Part shown: positions 16,522 through 23,816 of the stretch, piece after piece
Layout of the letters: every line of letters starts with the position of its first letter
Numbering within the stretch: the stretch's first letter is position 1
DNA from: a virus
DNA: 27,836 nt
Strand: one strand, 5' to 3'
Virus record (IMG/VR): IMGVR_UViG_3300009285_007606
Span: 1-27,836 of that record
Translations under genes and position numbers: made by a program
Notes under the pieces: generated by a model
What the model saw: the letters and a program-made list of their open reading frames with translations, nothing else
Told to the model about the DNA's origin: nothing
Database searches by the model: none

Positions 16522-17296
16522 TATCAGATGTCAGCCACTCAACGTGACGTATCATTTCCTCATTAAACCAAATACGCGGACTTTTTGAATCATACCCACC
16601 GCCAGCGTAGTGCCATACCTTAATTTTTAACCCCTTATCTGGATAGTTGTCTTCGCCAACAGGAAGAATAACCTCACCATTTACAACCTTCATGTGGACA
16701 CCTTCCCCTTTAGCCACCAACCCATGCCAGCAGTAATAGTTACTAATGGGGTCATAATCATCAAAACACTTAACATTATAGCTACCAAAGTGACACAAAA
16801 TGTTTAATATTCCCTGTTCGGCCATCGGCATCCCGTTAAAAAGCCCAGACAAGCACAATTTGTGCCAATGATTCACAAAACCCTTGTTTCTCATGGCAAC
16901 AAAACCGTTGTTATAGTACCTATTAGCAGGTATGGATAGGAGAGTGATAAAACCAAACTTCGGGGGATCAACTCTATTGATATTTAGCACCACACCGATA
17001 TCGTAATCGTAAAGACTGACACACTCCCAAAGATAGGATAGGTCGCCCATAATATATTGGTCGGCATCCAGTTTTAGAACAAAATCATATCCCTCATCCA
17101 TAAATCTTTTAGCAAGGATGGGGGTAGCCCTATAGAAAAAAGACTTATCATTGGCTATATAACCTTCCAACTCCTCCCCAGTCAGTACATAAAGCGGCAG
17201 ATCGTCTTCACTATGGAACTTTCGTAGTGAGTTCTCCATCTGTTTGGCATAAAAGAGATTATTCTTATCAGCTATAGTGAAGGCTATCTTCCTCAT
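16505..17296 (-). CDS. GT8-like glycosyltransferase
   Basis: A 263-residue GT-A enzyme. FVLKLDADQYIMGDL at 72-86 contains the DxD metal site (D77, D79). YYNNGFVAM at 127-135 and AEQGILN at 159-165 match acceptor and donor motifs of GT8 and related sugar transferases, and VWHYAGGG at 227-234 gives the C-terminal metal-binding His. It probably adds a sugar from a UDP donor. It overlaps the FkbM gene by four bases (ATGA) and the GT4 gene by 17 nt, forming a tightly coupled trio. It could also be described as a general hexosyltransferase; the GT8 label is by motif. Confidence 0.85.
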   Translation of the reverse strand: MRKIAFTIADKNNLFYAKQMENSLRKFHSEDDLPLYVLTGEELEGYIANDKSFFYRATPILAKRFMDEGYDFVLKLDADQYIMGDLSYLWECVSLYDYDIGVVLNINRVDPPKFGFITLLSIPANRYYNNGFVAMRNKGFVNHWHKLCLSGLFNGMPMAEQGILNILCHFGSYNVKCFDDYDPISNYYCWHGLVAKGEGVHMKVVNGEVILPVGEDNYPDKGLKIKVWHYAGGGYDSKSPRIWFNEEMIRHVEWLTSDNGKKA

Positions 17297-17955
17297 GTTC
17301 TTACCGCGCCTATTAACTTTGCACTTGAGGGAATAATCCTAGTCTTAAAACCATAATCATGTAGGGTAGTTATTAGTTGCGTTGGACTTCTGGCAGACCA
17401 GTCATGATATTCAACAACCATAGCATCAATCTTATCCGCCACCTTCTCAAACCCCTCCCCACCTATTACATCTACCTCCGCTCCCTCTATGTCCAGCTTC
17501 AAAAAATGAACGTGATCAATGCTGTATTGAGTAAATAGTGTGTCCATTCTAGTGGCGGTTACGTTTTCTATTCCGAGTTTAGGGTCACCCACAACTTTAC
17601 TCAAAGAAAACATTGTAGTGTTAGCATTATGATGCAGTTGCATCTTCTTATCCTCGTAAAAGATGGCCTTCTCAACAACAGTTACCTTATCCTCCATATC
17701 GTTAAAAGATAACATTTGCTTAAAGACCTTTAGATGCTGTTGTGACGGCTCGATGGCATATATCTTTTTGGCAAACGGATATACGTAAAAAGTAAAAAGA
17801 CCGACGTTGGCGCCAATATCAACGATCGTCAAATCACTGCGCCCATCCAGATACATGGCATATATTTTATCGATATATATTTCCTTTAATATATCTGGTA
17901 TAAAACTACTCTTGAAGTCTTCAAAGAATATTCCCTGCATAACAGAATGCCCCAT
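17293..17955 (-). CDS. FkbM-type methyltransferase
   Basis: A 220-residue SAM-dependent O-methyltransferase. TIVDIGANVGLFTFY (43-57) is motif I, the acidic ribose ligand is E69 in AIEPS, HFLKLDIEGAEVDVI (150-164) is the FkbM hallmark, and VVEYHDW (180-186) follows. Family members methylate hydroxyls on sugars and secondary metabolites. With two glycosyltransferases directly downstream it probably caps or decorates a glycan. It is the first gene after a strong promoter, and its leader folds around the start codon; codons 2-5 form one arm of a 12-bp stem. An ATG at codon 6 would give a start just past that stem. Confidence 0.9.
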   Translation of the reverse strand: MGHSVMQGIFFEDFKSSFIPDILKEIYIDKIYAMYLDGRSDLTIVDIGANVGLFTFYVYPFAKKIYAIEPSQQHLKVFKQMLSFNDMEDKVTVVEKAIFYEDKKMQLHHNANTTMFSLSKVVGDPKLGIENVTATRMDTLFTQYSIDHVHFLKLDIEGAEVDVIGGEGFEKVADKIDAMVVEYHDWSARSPTQLITTLHDYGFKTRIIPSSAKLIGAVRT

Positions 17956-17996
17956 CCGATCCCTGAGGAGATCAAACGGGGCATTCTGTCCTCAGG
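17942..17996 (-). promoter_or_regulatory. Leader RNA with two exclusive hairpins at the FkbM start
   Basis: A perfect 12-bp inverted repeat (ACAGAATGCCCC at 17942-17953, GGGGCATTCTGT at 17978-17989) encloses the ribosome site AGGG and the ATG. A second perfect 8-bp pairing joins CCTGAGGA at 17962-17969 with TCCTCAGG at 17989-17996. It uses the loop of the first hairpin and would hide the ribosome site. The second pairing needs bases flanking the first with no linker, so the two should be alternatives. An inner GATC/GATC pair extends the first stem. Confidence 0.55.
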
Positions 17997-18015
17997 AACA
18001 GAACAGTTAACGAAC

Positions 18016-18044
18016 ATTATAACAACCCTCTTAGATTATGACAA
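18016..18044 (-). promoter_or_regulatory. Promoter TTGTCA-17-TATAAT for the modification cassette
   Basis: TTGTCA at 18044-18039 and TATAAT at 18021-18016 on the minus strand with a 17-nt spacer. Start is expected near 18009, giving a leader of about 54 nt that contains the switch-like hairpins. This makes the FkbM-GT8-GT4 cluster a separate transcription unit from the head genes. Confidence 0.7.
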
Positions 18045-18051
18045 CCCTATC

Positions 18052-18091
18052 CTGTTAGCTTCGTGAGGGAAAACTAACAGAATATTCTGTT
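18052..18091. repeat. Nested inverted repeats upstream of the cassette promoter
   Basis: AACAGAATATTCTGTT at 18076-18091 is a perfect 16-bp palindrome. CTGTTAG (18052-18058) and CTAACAG (18074-18080) form another stem that overlaps it. The half-site ACAGAAT recurs in both arms of the FkbM leader hairpin. It could be a repressor or activator operator, or the terminator of the upstream head gene (T-run on the plus side only). Confidence 0.45.
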
Positions 18092-18138
18092 TTTAGCAGA
18101 CACGTCCTCAAAAGCCCGATACTCCCACTCACACTTCT

Positions 18139-18795
18139 TTATCCGACGTTGGCATCATTTTCTGAGGTATATGTTGATAATACGTCAACAATATAGATAT
18201 CCGTGGCTGCAACAATTGCAGTGCCTCTTATAGCGTGCTGCGCCGTATCAACATAGGCCGCTATTGTCCCACCATTGATATCGGTTTGAGTGCCGTTATT
18301 TATCCACGTAATGCGTTTCACGTCACCTGTGGCCTTAATCTTAACTGGCAACCCGAACCACGCTCTCGTAGCAGCGGCCGTGCCTTTGGCATAACCCAAA
18401 ACAGCCGTAGATGTGTTATCTCCACCTGCTGGGTAGTAAGTACCGCTACTAAAGCTATCAAATATCTTAGTACCAGCAACCGTACCTCCGGCTGCTGCAG
18501 TAGCAATGGTTATGGTTTCAGTCACAGACCTGTTGAACTGATCATTGCCGTTTATGATAGTGGTACCGCCTGTTGTTCCACCAGTAACCGAGAATAAAAC
18601 GGTTCTGGGATAGTCCAATATAGTGTTTACTGCCGTCCATGCTACATTGACTGTCCCAGCTGCTGCCGTACCAAGTGTGCTTGCTCCAATAGAGGGATAG
18701 GTGACAACGTACCGCTGTCTCATGTCCACCTCGTCGGGAGTTACCTTGTTACCGCTAAACCTTACGTCGGCGTGATGTTTCTTTAATCCTGGCAT
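18139..18795 (-). CDS. Beta-rich head or decoration-type protein
   Basis: A 218-residue protein. The first 30 residues are basic and polar (KKHHADVRFSGNKVTPDEVD), and the rest is Gly/Thr/Ala/Ile-rich beta structure (TIINGNDQFNRSVTETITIA, GGTIAAYVDTAQHAI). No Cys or catalytic motif is present. It sits two genes after the capsid gene, where decoration, head-completion or spike proteins are usual. The family is not recognised. A strong ribosome site (GGGGGTGA) lies ten bases before the ATG. The gene is followed by the 183-nt region with the cassette promoter. Confidence 0.75.
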   Translation of the reverse strand: MPGLKKHHADVRFSGNKVTPDEVDMRQRYVVTYPSIGASTLGTAAAGTVNVAWTAVNTILDYPRTVLFSVTGGTTGGTTIINGNDQFNRSVTETITIATAAAGGTVAGTKIFDSFSSGTYYPAGGDNTSTAVLGYAKGTAAATRAWFGLPVKIKATGDVKRITWINNGTQTDINGGTIAAYVDTAQHAIRGTAIVAATDIYIVDVLSTYTSENDANVG

Positions 18796-18797
18796 TC

Positions 18798-19166
18798 TTA
18801 ATATTCACCCCCTTCCATTAACAAGAATCTCTTACTTTTGTTATTGGCTTCAATTAATTTCTTGATAATCTTTCTACCTTGTAAGTAAGCTAAAAACCTT
18901 CGACCAAAATACTTCTCGGCAGGAGCCGCGCCTCCTCTTTCCAAATACATAATGTAAGAAGCCGCTGCCTCCGTACGCTCTGCCAGCTTGTCCCTATACT
19001 CCTTACGCTTCTTTAGTGCCAGCTTATCATTTTCCCTTATCGTCTTTTCGATCACGTAGCGGTTATGTTCGGGACTAAACCCAGGGTCGCCCTTTTCAAC
19101 GAAGAACATCTCATAATCCCTCTTCTGATTTTCAGTTAGATTCGCCATGATTATTAGCCGGGGCAT
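18798..19166 (-). CDS. Small basic helical protein after the capsid gene
   Basis: A 122-residue frame, largely helical and charged (ENDKLALKKRKEYRDKLAERTEAAASY; KYFGRRFLAYLQGRK). I do not recognise it; a head-completion or minor head role is possible from position only. The listed ATG lies inside the acceptor stem of a tRNA-like element. The second ATG at 19148 (MANLTENQKRDYE) is the more likely start and would free that element. Neither has a good ribosome site. It is separated by two bases from the next gene. Confidence 0.7.
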   Translation of the reverse strand: MPRLIIMANLTENQKRDYEMFFVEKGDPGFSPEHNRYVIEKTIRENDKLALKKRKEYRDKLAERTEAAASYIMYLERGGAAPAEKYFGRRFLAYLQGRKIIKKLIEANNKSKRFLLMEGGEY

Positions 19167-19225
19167 TAGGAGTTGAACCTAACTTTAAGCGCAACCAGTT
19201 ACTAGTATCCAGTACCCGCACCCCG
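19158..19225 (-). ncRNA. tRNA-like element without an anticodon arm
   Basis: Minus strand: a 7-bp acceptor (CGGGGTG with TGCCCCG, two G-U pairs), exactly two linker bases, a D-arm-like hairpin (GGTA-CTGGA-TACT at 19216-19204), then 21 bases that form no standard anticodon stem, then a perfect T arm (TTAGG-TTCAACT-CCTAA at 19182-19166) matching TTCRANY. Total 68 nt. It could be a decayed phage tRNA, a tRNA-mimicking processing or 3'-end signal, or chance. It directly follows a long hairpin (19231-19240 with 19262-19271). Confidence 0.25.
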
Positions 19226-19230
19226 TTAAT

Positions 19231-19271
19231 GGTTGATTTGGTATCTGCTAGAGTACAGCGTCAAACCAACC
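19231..19271 (-). other. Long hairpin after the capsid gene
   Basis: GGTTGATTTG (19231-19240) pairs with CAAACCAACC (19262-19271). The single mismatch is A-C on the plus strand but a G-U wobble on the minus strand, pointing to function as minus-strand RNA. An inner hairpin (GTATCT with AGA-g-TAC) continues it. It lies 15 nt or more after the capsid stop. It may stabilise or end capsid mRNA, although no T-run follows. Confidence 0.45.
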
Positions 19272-19286
19272 AAAACCCGCTGTTGT

Positions 19287-20546
19287 TTAGGCTGTCTTTT
19301 GAGTCAGCCTGCCGTTAGCAGCCGGCGCAAGACACAACATGTTCACAAACCAAACCATTGTGGCTTGATATGTGATTGCATCTTTTCTTCGGACCAGAGG
19401 ACCAGATGGGTCTTCAAGCCAACCCATATCACTCACCTGTGCTACTGTGAGCGAATCAAGGTTGATTATCATAACCTCACCATCCGGTGTATCGTAATCC
19501 AAGAAAACACCAACTTTACCAGCACCTGCCGCAAACTCAAGACCAGTCCAGCCACCCAAAAGTTGGGTCTCGTTAACAGTTCTCCTCATCGAAACTAGCA
19601 AATCACCATATCTCTTGTAGAGAGTCTTGTTAACAAAGATAGCGTAACGGTCCCCGGCTCGCGCATTCTTTTTAGCAGCGAGATACTGTGACTCCATAGC
19701 ACTTACAGAAAGTGCCTCAGAGGCTGTACCAAGCTGCGGTGTCCAGCCAGTCGTGCTTCTTGCAACACCAGCATACTGCGTAGTACCAGTAGTCGAGGAT
19801 AGGGCTGCTCGCAACCCTTGAATCTCAGACGTACCAGCACCTTCTCCACTTCCGTCCATTCGGTAAACAGAGTCATCAGCAACGATAGCTGGCGATCCTG
19901 TCATCACTACCGTTCCTAAGGTTCCGTCAGAACTTACGGTAACTGACGTGACAGTACCCAGATCAGCACCTGCAGTACCTATCCCCAAAACATAATCAGG
20001 AAAGATATACTCGGTAGCTGCCAAATCGTTATTGACACCACCATACCAGTCGACCGACCTTCCATCATCCAAAGACGAGTTGGGCCATTTCACCGACATA
20101 GTACCTGCGCCAACAGAGCCGGATACCTGAGCCAAGATTCCAACACCATCACTAAACAACTGTCTGTTTACGTCTTTACCGAAGTCAGAGGACAATGTTT
20201 CAGCCTGCCAGGTCAGTTGGTTTTCCACTGCACCTTTGGCGGTTTTGGTTGCATCCAGGACCAATTTCGAAATATCGAAGGTTCCCGTTAGGATTTTAAC
20301 CGCTACAGACGCTTGACCAATACTAGACTTTCCTGAAACAAGGCTGTTACCATCATCCGCTAGGTTAGCAACACCACCGTGTCGGGAGGTTCTAATAGGT
20401 GCGTAGAAGTTATCGTTCATAAACGTAACCCCACTATTCCTTTTGACTTGATCAAGTAGAATTGTCTGCTTGTTAAAGTTGTCCTGAATAAAAGGCATTA
20501 TCACCTTTTGAAGTGCATTCGTGACATTCGTTAATTGTATAGCCAT
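19287..20546 (-). CDS. Major capsid protein
   Basis: A 419-residue protein, the usual size for an HK97-fold capsid subunit. It opens with a helical N-arm (LQKVIMPFIQDNFNKQTILLDQV), then FYAPIRTSRHGGVANL, a strand-rich P-domain-like middle (GTVTSVTVSSDGTLGTVVMT), SAMESQYLAAKKNARAGDRYAIFVN with a long helix, and a C-terminal ...DAITYQATMVWFVNM strand pattern typical of capsid ends. It forms the icosahedral shell. It follows the scaffold gene and has a strong ribosome site (GGGGGTGA) ten bases before the ATG. An ATG between site and start opens only a two-codon frame. Confidence 0.9.
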   Translation of the reverse strand: MAIQLTNVTNALQKVIMPFIQDNFNKQTILLDQVKRNSGVTFMNDNFYAPIRTSRHGGVANLADDGNSLVSGKSSIGQASVAVKILTGTFDISKLVLDATKTAKGAVENQLTWQAETLSSDFGKDVNRQLFSDGVGILAQVSGSVGAGTMSVKWPNSSLDDGRSVDWYGGVNNDLAATEYIFPDYVLGIGTAGADLGTVTSVTVSSDGTLGTVVMTGSPAIVADDSVYRMDGSGEGAGTSEIQGLRAALSSTTGTTQYAGVARSTTGWTPQLGTASEALSVSAMESQYLAAKKNARAGDRYAIFVNKTLYKRYGDLLVSMRRTVNETQLLGGWTGLEFAAGAGKVGVFLDYDTPDGEVMIINLDSLTVAQVSDMGWLEDPSGPLVRRKDAITYQATMVWFVNMLCLAPAANGRLTQKTA

Positions 20547-20578
20547 TAATTCATTTCACCCCCTCTCACCATAAAAAC

Positions 20579-21286
20579 TCACTCATTCAACGCTTCAGAT
20601 ACAAGCTGATGGATATTGTCCTTTGTTATTTTTACCTCTGCCGGCTGCTTAACCCCCGGCATTGTCTCCATCGTTGCCATACCGGGCTTCTTGGCCTTAG
20701 TTAGTTGTTGCTCCTTCCACTTTAGTAATTCCCCCTCAAACTTTAGGCTATAGGCAGCTTTTGGACTCTTTACGCCTGTATCCCTCATATACTCTAGGAT
20801 GTCCTCAGCTACAAAGGCAGGACGACCATCCGAACCGTCGACCTCACCTTGAAGTCCCATTACATCATCGAGTAGTTTCTCAGCAGCCCGTTCCTGCACA
20901 TAGAAATCCCGATAGTGCTTTCCTAAGACCTCCTTGAAGTCATCCACACTCACCAGCCCAAGCTTCTTGGCTGCGTCCCTAGCCTCCTTTATTGCCTGTT
21001 CCTCGTTCTCCGGCAGTTTAGTTCTTTGCTCTGCCTGAGCTTTAAGTGCTTCTAATTCCTCTCGAACGCTTTTGAGTTCCTGCCTCGAACGGGTAAACTC
21101 CGGGTAGAGATTACCTATCTTTGTGTTCTGACTGGTCTCCACCTCTTTCGCTATTTGCCCAAGTCCGACAAGAGACTCTAACTCCTGCGAAGAATACTCT
21201 TTACCACCGACAGAAACCTTTTCAGGCTCACCGCCCAAAGCTGCGCCTGTCTCATTAGATATGCTTTTAATTGTTTCATCCGTCAT
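20579..21286 (-). CDS. Capsid scaffolding protein
   Basis: A 235-residue, highly charged, mostly helical protein directly before the capsid gene, the classic scaffold position. Residues 60-95 predict a coiled coil (RQELKSVREELEALKAQAEQ), the middle is acidic and helical (EEQAIKEARDAAKKLG), and a basic C-terminal part (KEQQLTKAKKPG) ends in a short helix (DNIHQLVSEALNE), which in scaffolds often contacts the capsid subunit. No protease motif is seen. GGAGGTGATT, a full anti-Shine-Dalgarno complement, lies 11 bases upstream of the ATG, with AAAGGA closer. Confidence 0.85.
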   Translation of the reverse strand: MTDETIKSISNETGAALGGEPEKVSVGGKEYSSQELESLVGLGQIAKEVETSQNTKIGNLYPEFTRSRQELKSVREELEALKAQAEQRTKLPENEEQAIKEARDAAKKLGLVSVDDFKEVLGKHYRDFYVQERAAEKLLDDVMGLQGEVDGSDGRPAFVAEDILEYMRDTGVKSPKAAYSLKFEGELLKWKEQQLTKAKKPGMATMETMPGVKQPAEVKITKDNIHQLVSEALNE

Positions 21287-21342
21287 TTTCCTTTAATCAC
21301 CTCCAGACATTTCCTAAAAAAACACTAGGATTGTTCTGCAAC

Positions 21343-21367
21343 AAAAAAGCACGCCTTTTAAGCGTGC
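21343..21367 (-). terminator. Terminator-like hairpin between portal and scaffold
   Basis: On the minus strand GCACGC, a 7-nt loop and GCGTGC are followed by TTTTTTG. A second hairpin (GCGGGGT...ACCCGC, 21384-21402) lies just upstream. Both lie downstream of the 21411-21438 promoter and upstream of the scaffold gene, so readthrough or antitermination must occur if that promoter serves the capsid genes. Confidence 0.6.
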
Positions 21368-21410
21368 CTTCTCTACACCTACGGCGGGTATTTTCACCCC
21401 GCGATACTAT

Positions 21411-21438
21411 CTTATAGATACAAAGGGGTCTCTGTCAA
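21411..21438 (-). promoter_or_regulatory. Promoter TTGACA-16-TATAAG before scaffold and capsid
   Basis: TTGACA at 21438-21433 and TATAAG at 21416-21411 on the minus strand, spacer 16 nt. It begins just after the stop of the 44-residue gene. Start is expected near 21404, at the base of a 6-bp hairpin. It would raise scaffold and capsid expression over terminase and portal. Confidence 0.6.
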
Positions 21439-21441
21439 TTA

Positions 21442-21576
21442 TCAACGCTTTTTCTTGCCCGCCCTTAGTATATTCAAAGCTATAGCTACTGCCTGATTTT
21501 GAGGCTTACCCTCGTGCATTAGTTTCCTTATCTTCTCCGATACAAGATGTTTTTCTTTCTTATCCATTTCGAGCAT
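21442..21576 (-). CDS. Small 44-residue protein with QAVAIAL motif
   Basis: A 44-residue gene too short for many ORF lists. The ribosome site GGGGGGAGG overlaps the portal stop and lies 10 bases before the ATG. The protein is basic and helical: MLEMDKKEKHLVSEKIRKL, then HEGKPQNQAVAIALNILRAG and a KKKR end. The pattern KIxKLxxEGKPxxQAVAIAL is one I know from small phage and bacterial proteins (DUF6496-like), where it is common near head genes. The role is unknown. Reading frame, strong ribosome site and position between portal and scaffold all support it as real. Confidence 0.8.
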   Translation of the reverse strand: MLEMDKKEKHLVSEKIRKLMHEGKPQNQAVAIALNILRAGKKKR

Positions 21577-21583
21577 TGTCGTC

Positions 21584-23518
21584 TTACCTCCCCCCTTCAA
21601 TACCCCCACCCCCCATCATATCCTTCATTGCCTCCATCATTCCGACCTTTGTTGTATCTATGCCTCTCTGATTTCCTTGCTGCCCAACCATACCCGCATC
21701 TTTTAGAACCTCAAGGAGCGCGATCTTCATCTGAGTTATTTGCTGACCAGTTAAGACGATGCCGGGCGTGCCTGTTTTGATAGCATCCATAAATTCTGCC
21801 GTATCGCCAAACTCAAATATCTCAAGCAACTTCTCAATAGCGATCTGGACAGCCTCTGGCGTTAGATATCCCTCTGCGGCAACACCCCGCATAAACTCGG
21901 TTATTTGTTGCATTGCTAGTCTCTTACCTTCAGATGTAAACCCAAGGCCCGTCTCTACCTGAATGTCGATCTGATAATCCTTTTTGATGGTAACAGCGTT
22001 TGGAATATCCACCTTTGCCGCTTTTCTAGCTTCGATACCACGTTGTCCTATAATATCAAAATAGGTTGGCTCGCCCTTCTCCAAGTACACAACCGTCTGA
22101 GGTGAGATAAAGTGGTCGGCGGCAATATCAATCATCTTCTCAGCGATAGTTTTTGTAGTTTGTTTTAGTTGATCGGCCGATATTTTAAGGTTGGCAAACT
22201 CCGTGGCCTTTAAGGATTCGATAGCGACGCCGGATTTTACACCTTCGGGCAAAACATTTAGTGCTGCTGTTGAGGCCCCCTGCTCTTCTATATTCTTTTC
22301 GAGAAGCTGAATAAAGTTAAACAAGAAGGGCGGAACGCTTGCCATATTACCCTGAACGGGCGGCACGGTCTCGTATTCCAAGACCTGACCACCAGGTACA
22401 TTAGTGATAACAAAGTTCTCGCCCTTTCGTTTCATCCAAGTACCTGTCACCATTGTGTTCGCGTATCGCTCAACCCTAGACATCACCATGTCAAGAGACT
22501 TGTTGGCTGGAATAAATCTCTCTATAAGCGGTGTTTGATAGATCGGCCCTGGCTCAAATCTGAAGTCCACAAAAGGGTAGTCGGGTAGATCGATGTAAGT
22601 ATCCCTTAGCCATATTCCCCCGGCCGAAAAGACGTGCCGTAAAACCATGTCACCTTTTTTTCTACTCTCAAGAACACCGGGCGCTTTTTCCCTTATAGTC
22701 TCAAAGTTCTTATCGTCAATATATTCCTTGATAAACGCTTCTTTGAGAATAAGGGTGGCACTCCTATCAGCCTCGCCCGCACTTTTGCCATACCTCGATC
22801 TCATATAGGCTTCCTTTACCTCACTAGAGGCATACTTATTATCGGGATGAATTTGAGCCTTTTGTTTTTCATCAAAGAGTTCGTTTGCTTTTATCGTAGA
22901 AATAAGGTGAGGGGCAGCCTTAACAATGAAAGGAAGGTCGGACAGGGCCGTATACTCGCCCATTAGGTATATATCAAAAGCATCAAAGACTTTAGTTCTA
23001 ATCTTTTCCTCCACCGCATCGGGCCATACCTGAAGAAAGGAGACACCATGTTTGGCCGCAAGAATAACCATGTAAATGACCTTTTGTTTTAATTCTTGCT
23101 TCCGCCATTCTTCAAGTATCCAGTGTCCCACCTTCTTTGCTGTATCCTTTGAAAGTTGGAGGGATTTCGTGAACTCATCCTCCATGGCAAAGTTTTCTTT
23201 GATAACCTGTTCTGGATAGACCACAGGTGTGTATTCTGGAGCTACCAAAAGGTTGGCGACGCCCCGAATCTGCCTACTCGCTTTTGGTATAGCTCTTATT
23301 GGCAGACTTCCAGATTGACTCTCGGTCAAATCAACAATCTTACCTGTGGAACTAGATGTGTATCTAAAGTGATGTCCATCGTCAAAGAAGTTGTTATCAT
23401 ACCATTTCTTTTCAAAGTTCCTCCTAGCCGAGGCGGCCATAGAAACCATTTCATCCACCGCCTGGCCTATACCGCCCGTCGGTATAAACCCATTGAAAAA
23501 GTTAAGATTATCAGCCAT
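21584..23518 (-). CDS. Portal protein
   Basis: A 644-residue protein, large for a portal and in the range of podovirus portals. It forms the dodecameric ring at the packaging vertex. Visible are an N-terminal helix region (EMVSMAASARRNFEKKWYD), the wing and clip region with YPFVDFRFEPGPIY near residue 300, the MVMSRVERYANTMVTGTW helix, GASTAALNVLPEGVKSG near residue 410 and a helical crown (QMKIALLEVLKDAGM) ending in a Gly-rich tail. Gene order (terminase, portal, scaffold, capsid) supports the call. The start has AGGAGGAGAGGAG immediately upstream, one base after the previous stop. Confidence 0.88.
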   Translation of the reverse strand: MADNLNFFNGFIPTGGIGQAVDEMVSMAASARRNFEKKWYDNNFFDDGHHFRYTSSSTGKIVDLTESQSGSLPIRAIPKASRQIRGVANLLVAPEYTPVVYPEQVIKENFAMEDEFTKSLQLSKDTAKKVGHWILEEWRKQELKQKVIYMVILAAKHGVSFLQVWPDAVEEKIRTKVFDAFDIYLMGEYTALSDLPFIVKAAPHLISTIKANELFDEKQKAQIHPDNKYASSEVKEAYMRSRYGKSAGEADRSATLILKEAFIKEYIDDKNFETIREKAPGVLESRKKGDMVLRHVFSAGGIWLRDTYIDLPDYPFVDFRFEPGPIYQTPLIERFIPANKSLDMVMSRVERYANTMVTGTWMKRKGENFVITNVPGGQVLEYETVPPVQGNMASVPPFLFNFIQLLEKNIEEQGASTAALNVLPEGVKSGVAIESLKATEFANLKISADQLKQTTKTIAEKMIDIAADHFISPQTVVYLEKGEPTYFDIIGQRGIEARKAAKVDIPNAVTIKKDYQIDIQVETGLGFTSEGKRLAMQQITEFMRGVAAEGYLTPEAVQIAIEKLLEIFEFGDTAEFMDAIKTGTPGIVLTGQQITQMKIALLEVLKDAGMVGQQGNQRGIDTTKVGMMEAMKDMMGGGGIEGGR

Positions 23519-23519
23519 C

Positions 23520-23816
23520 CTACTCCTCTCCTCCTAACCCTAGTTCTCTGCTAATTGCCTTCTTGAACAATTCATCGGAAACATTTTCAGACGGTACAAA
23601 CTCATTTTCGGGAACAGTGCTTGTAGTACTCCCCTTGTTTCGTTCTAATACCTCGCTGTGATCAAATTCTGGTAGATTTCTAGCCATAAAAGCCTTTAGA
23701 AACTCTTTATCCTTTTTGTGGTTAGCCTTAATCATCCAGACATGAACTATTAAAATGCTCCCAAAAGCCGACAACATTATGAAATTGGAGGCTATCAATA
23801 TACTCTCAACCGTCAT
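23520..23816 (-). CDS. Small N-anchored membrane protein
   Basis: A 98-residue protein from the ATG at 23816, which overlaps the previous stop (TAATG); a TTG at 23843 is the alternative. Residues 3-28 form one transmembrane helix (ILIASNFIMLSAFGSILIVHVW), followed by a basic juxtamembrane segment (KANHKKDKEF) and a soluble acidic tail. I do not recognise it. A membrane-anchored protein between terminase and portal is unusual; docking of capsid assembly to the membrane or an exclusion role are guesses. Confidence 0.75.
   Translation of the reverse strand: MTVESILIASNFIMLSAFGSILIVHVWMIKANHKKDKEFLKAFMARNLPEFDHSEVLERNKGSTTSTVPENEFVPSENVSDELFKKAISRELGLGGEE

Noticed and set aside
19166-19289. Possible stop-codon readthrough extension of the capsid protein
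   Set aside because: The frame after the capsid TAA meets TAG within 12 codons and more stops soon after, so a useful extension would need several readthrough events.
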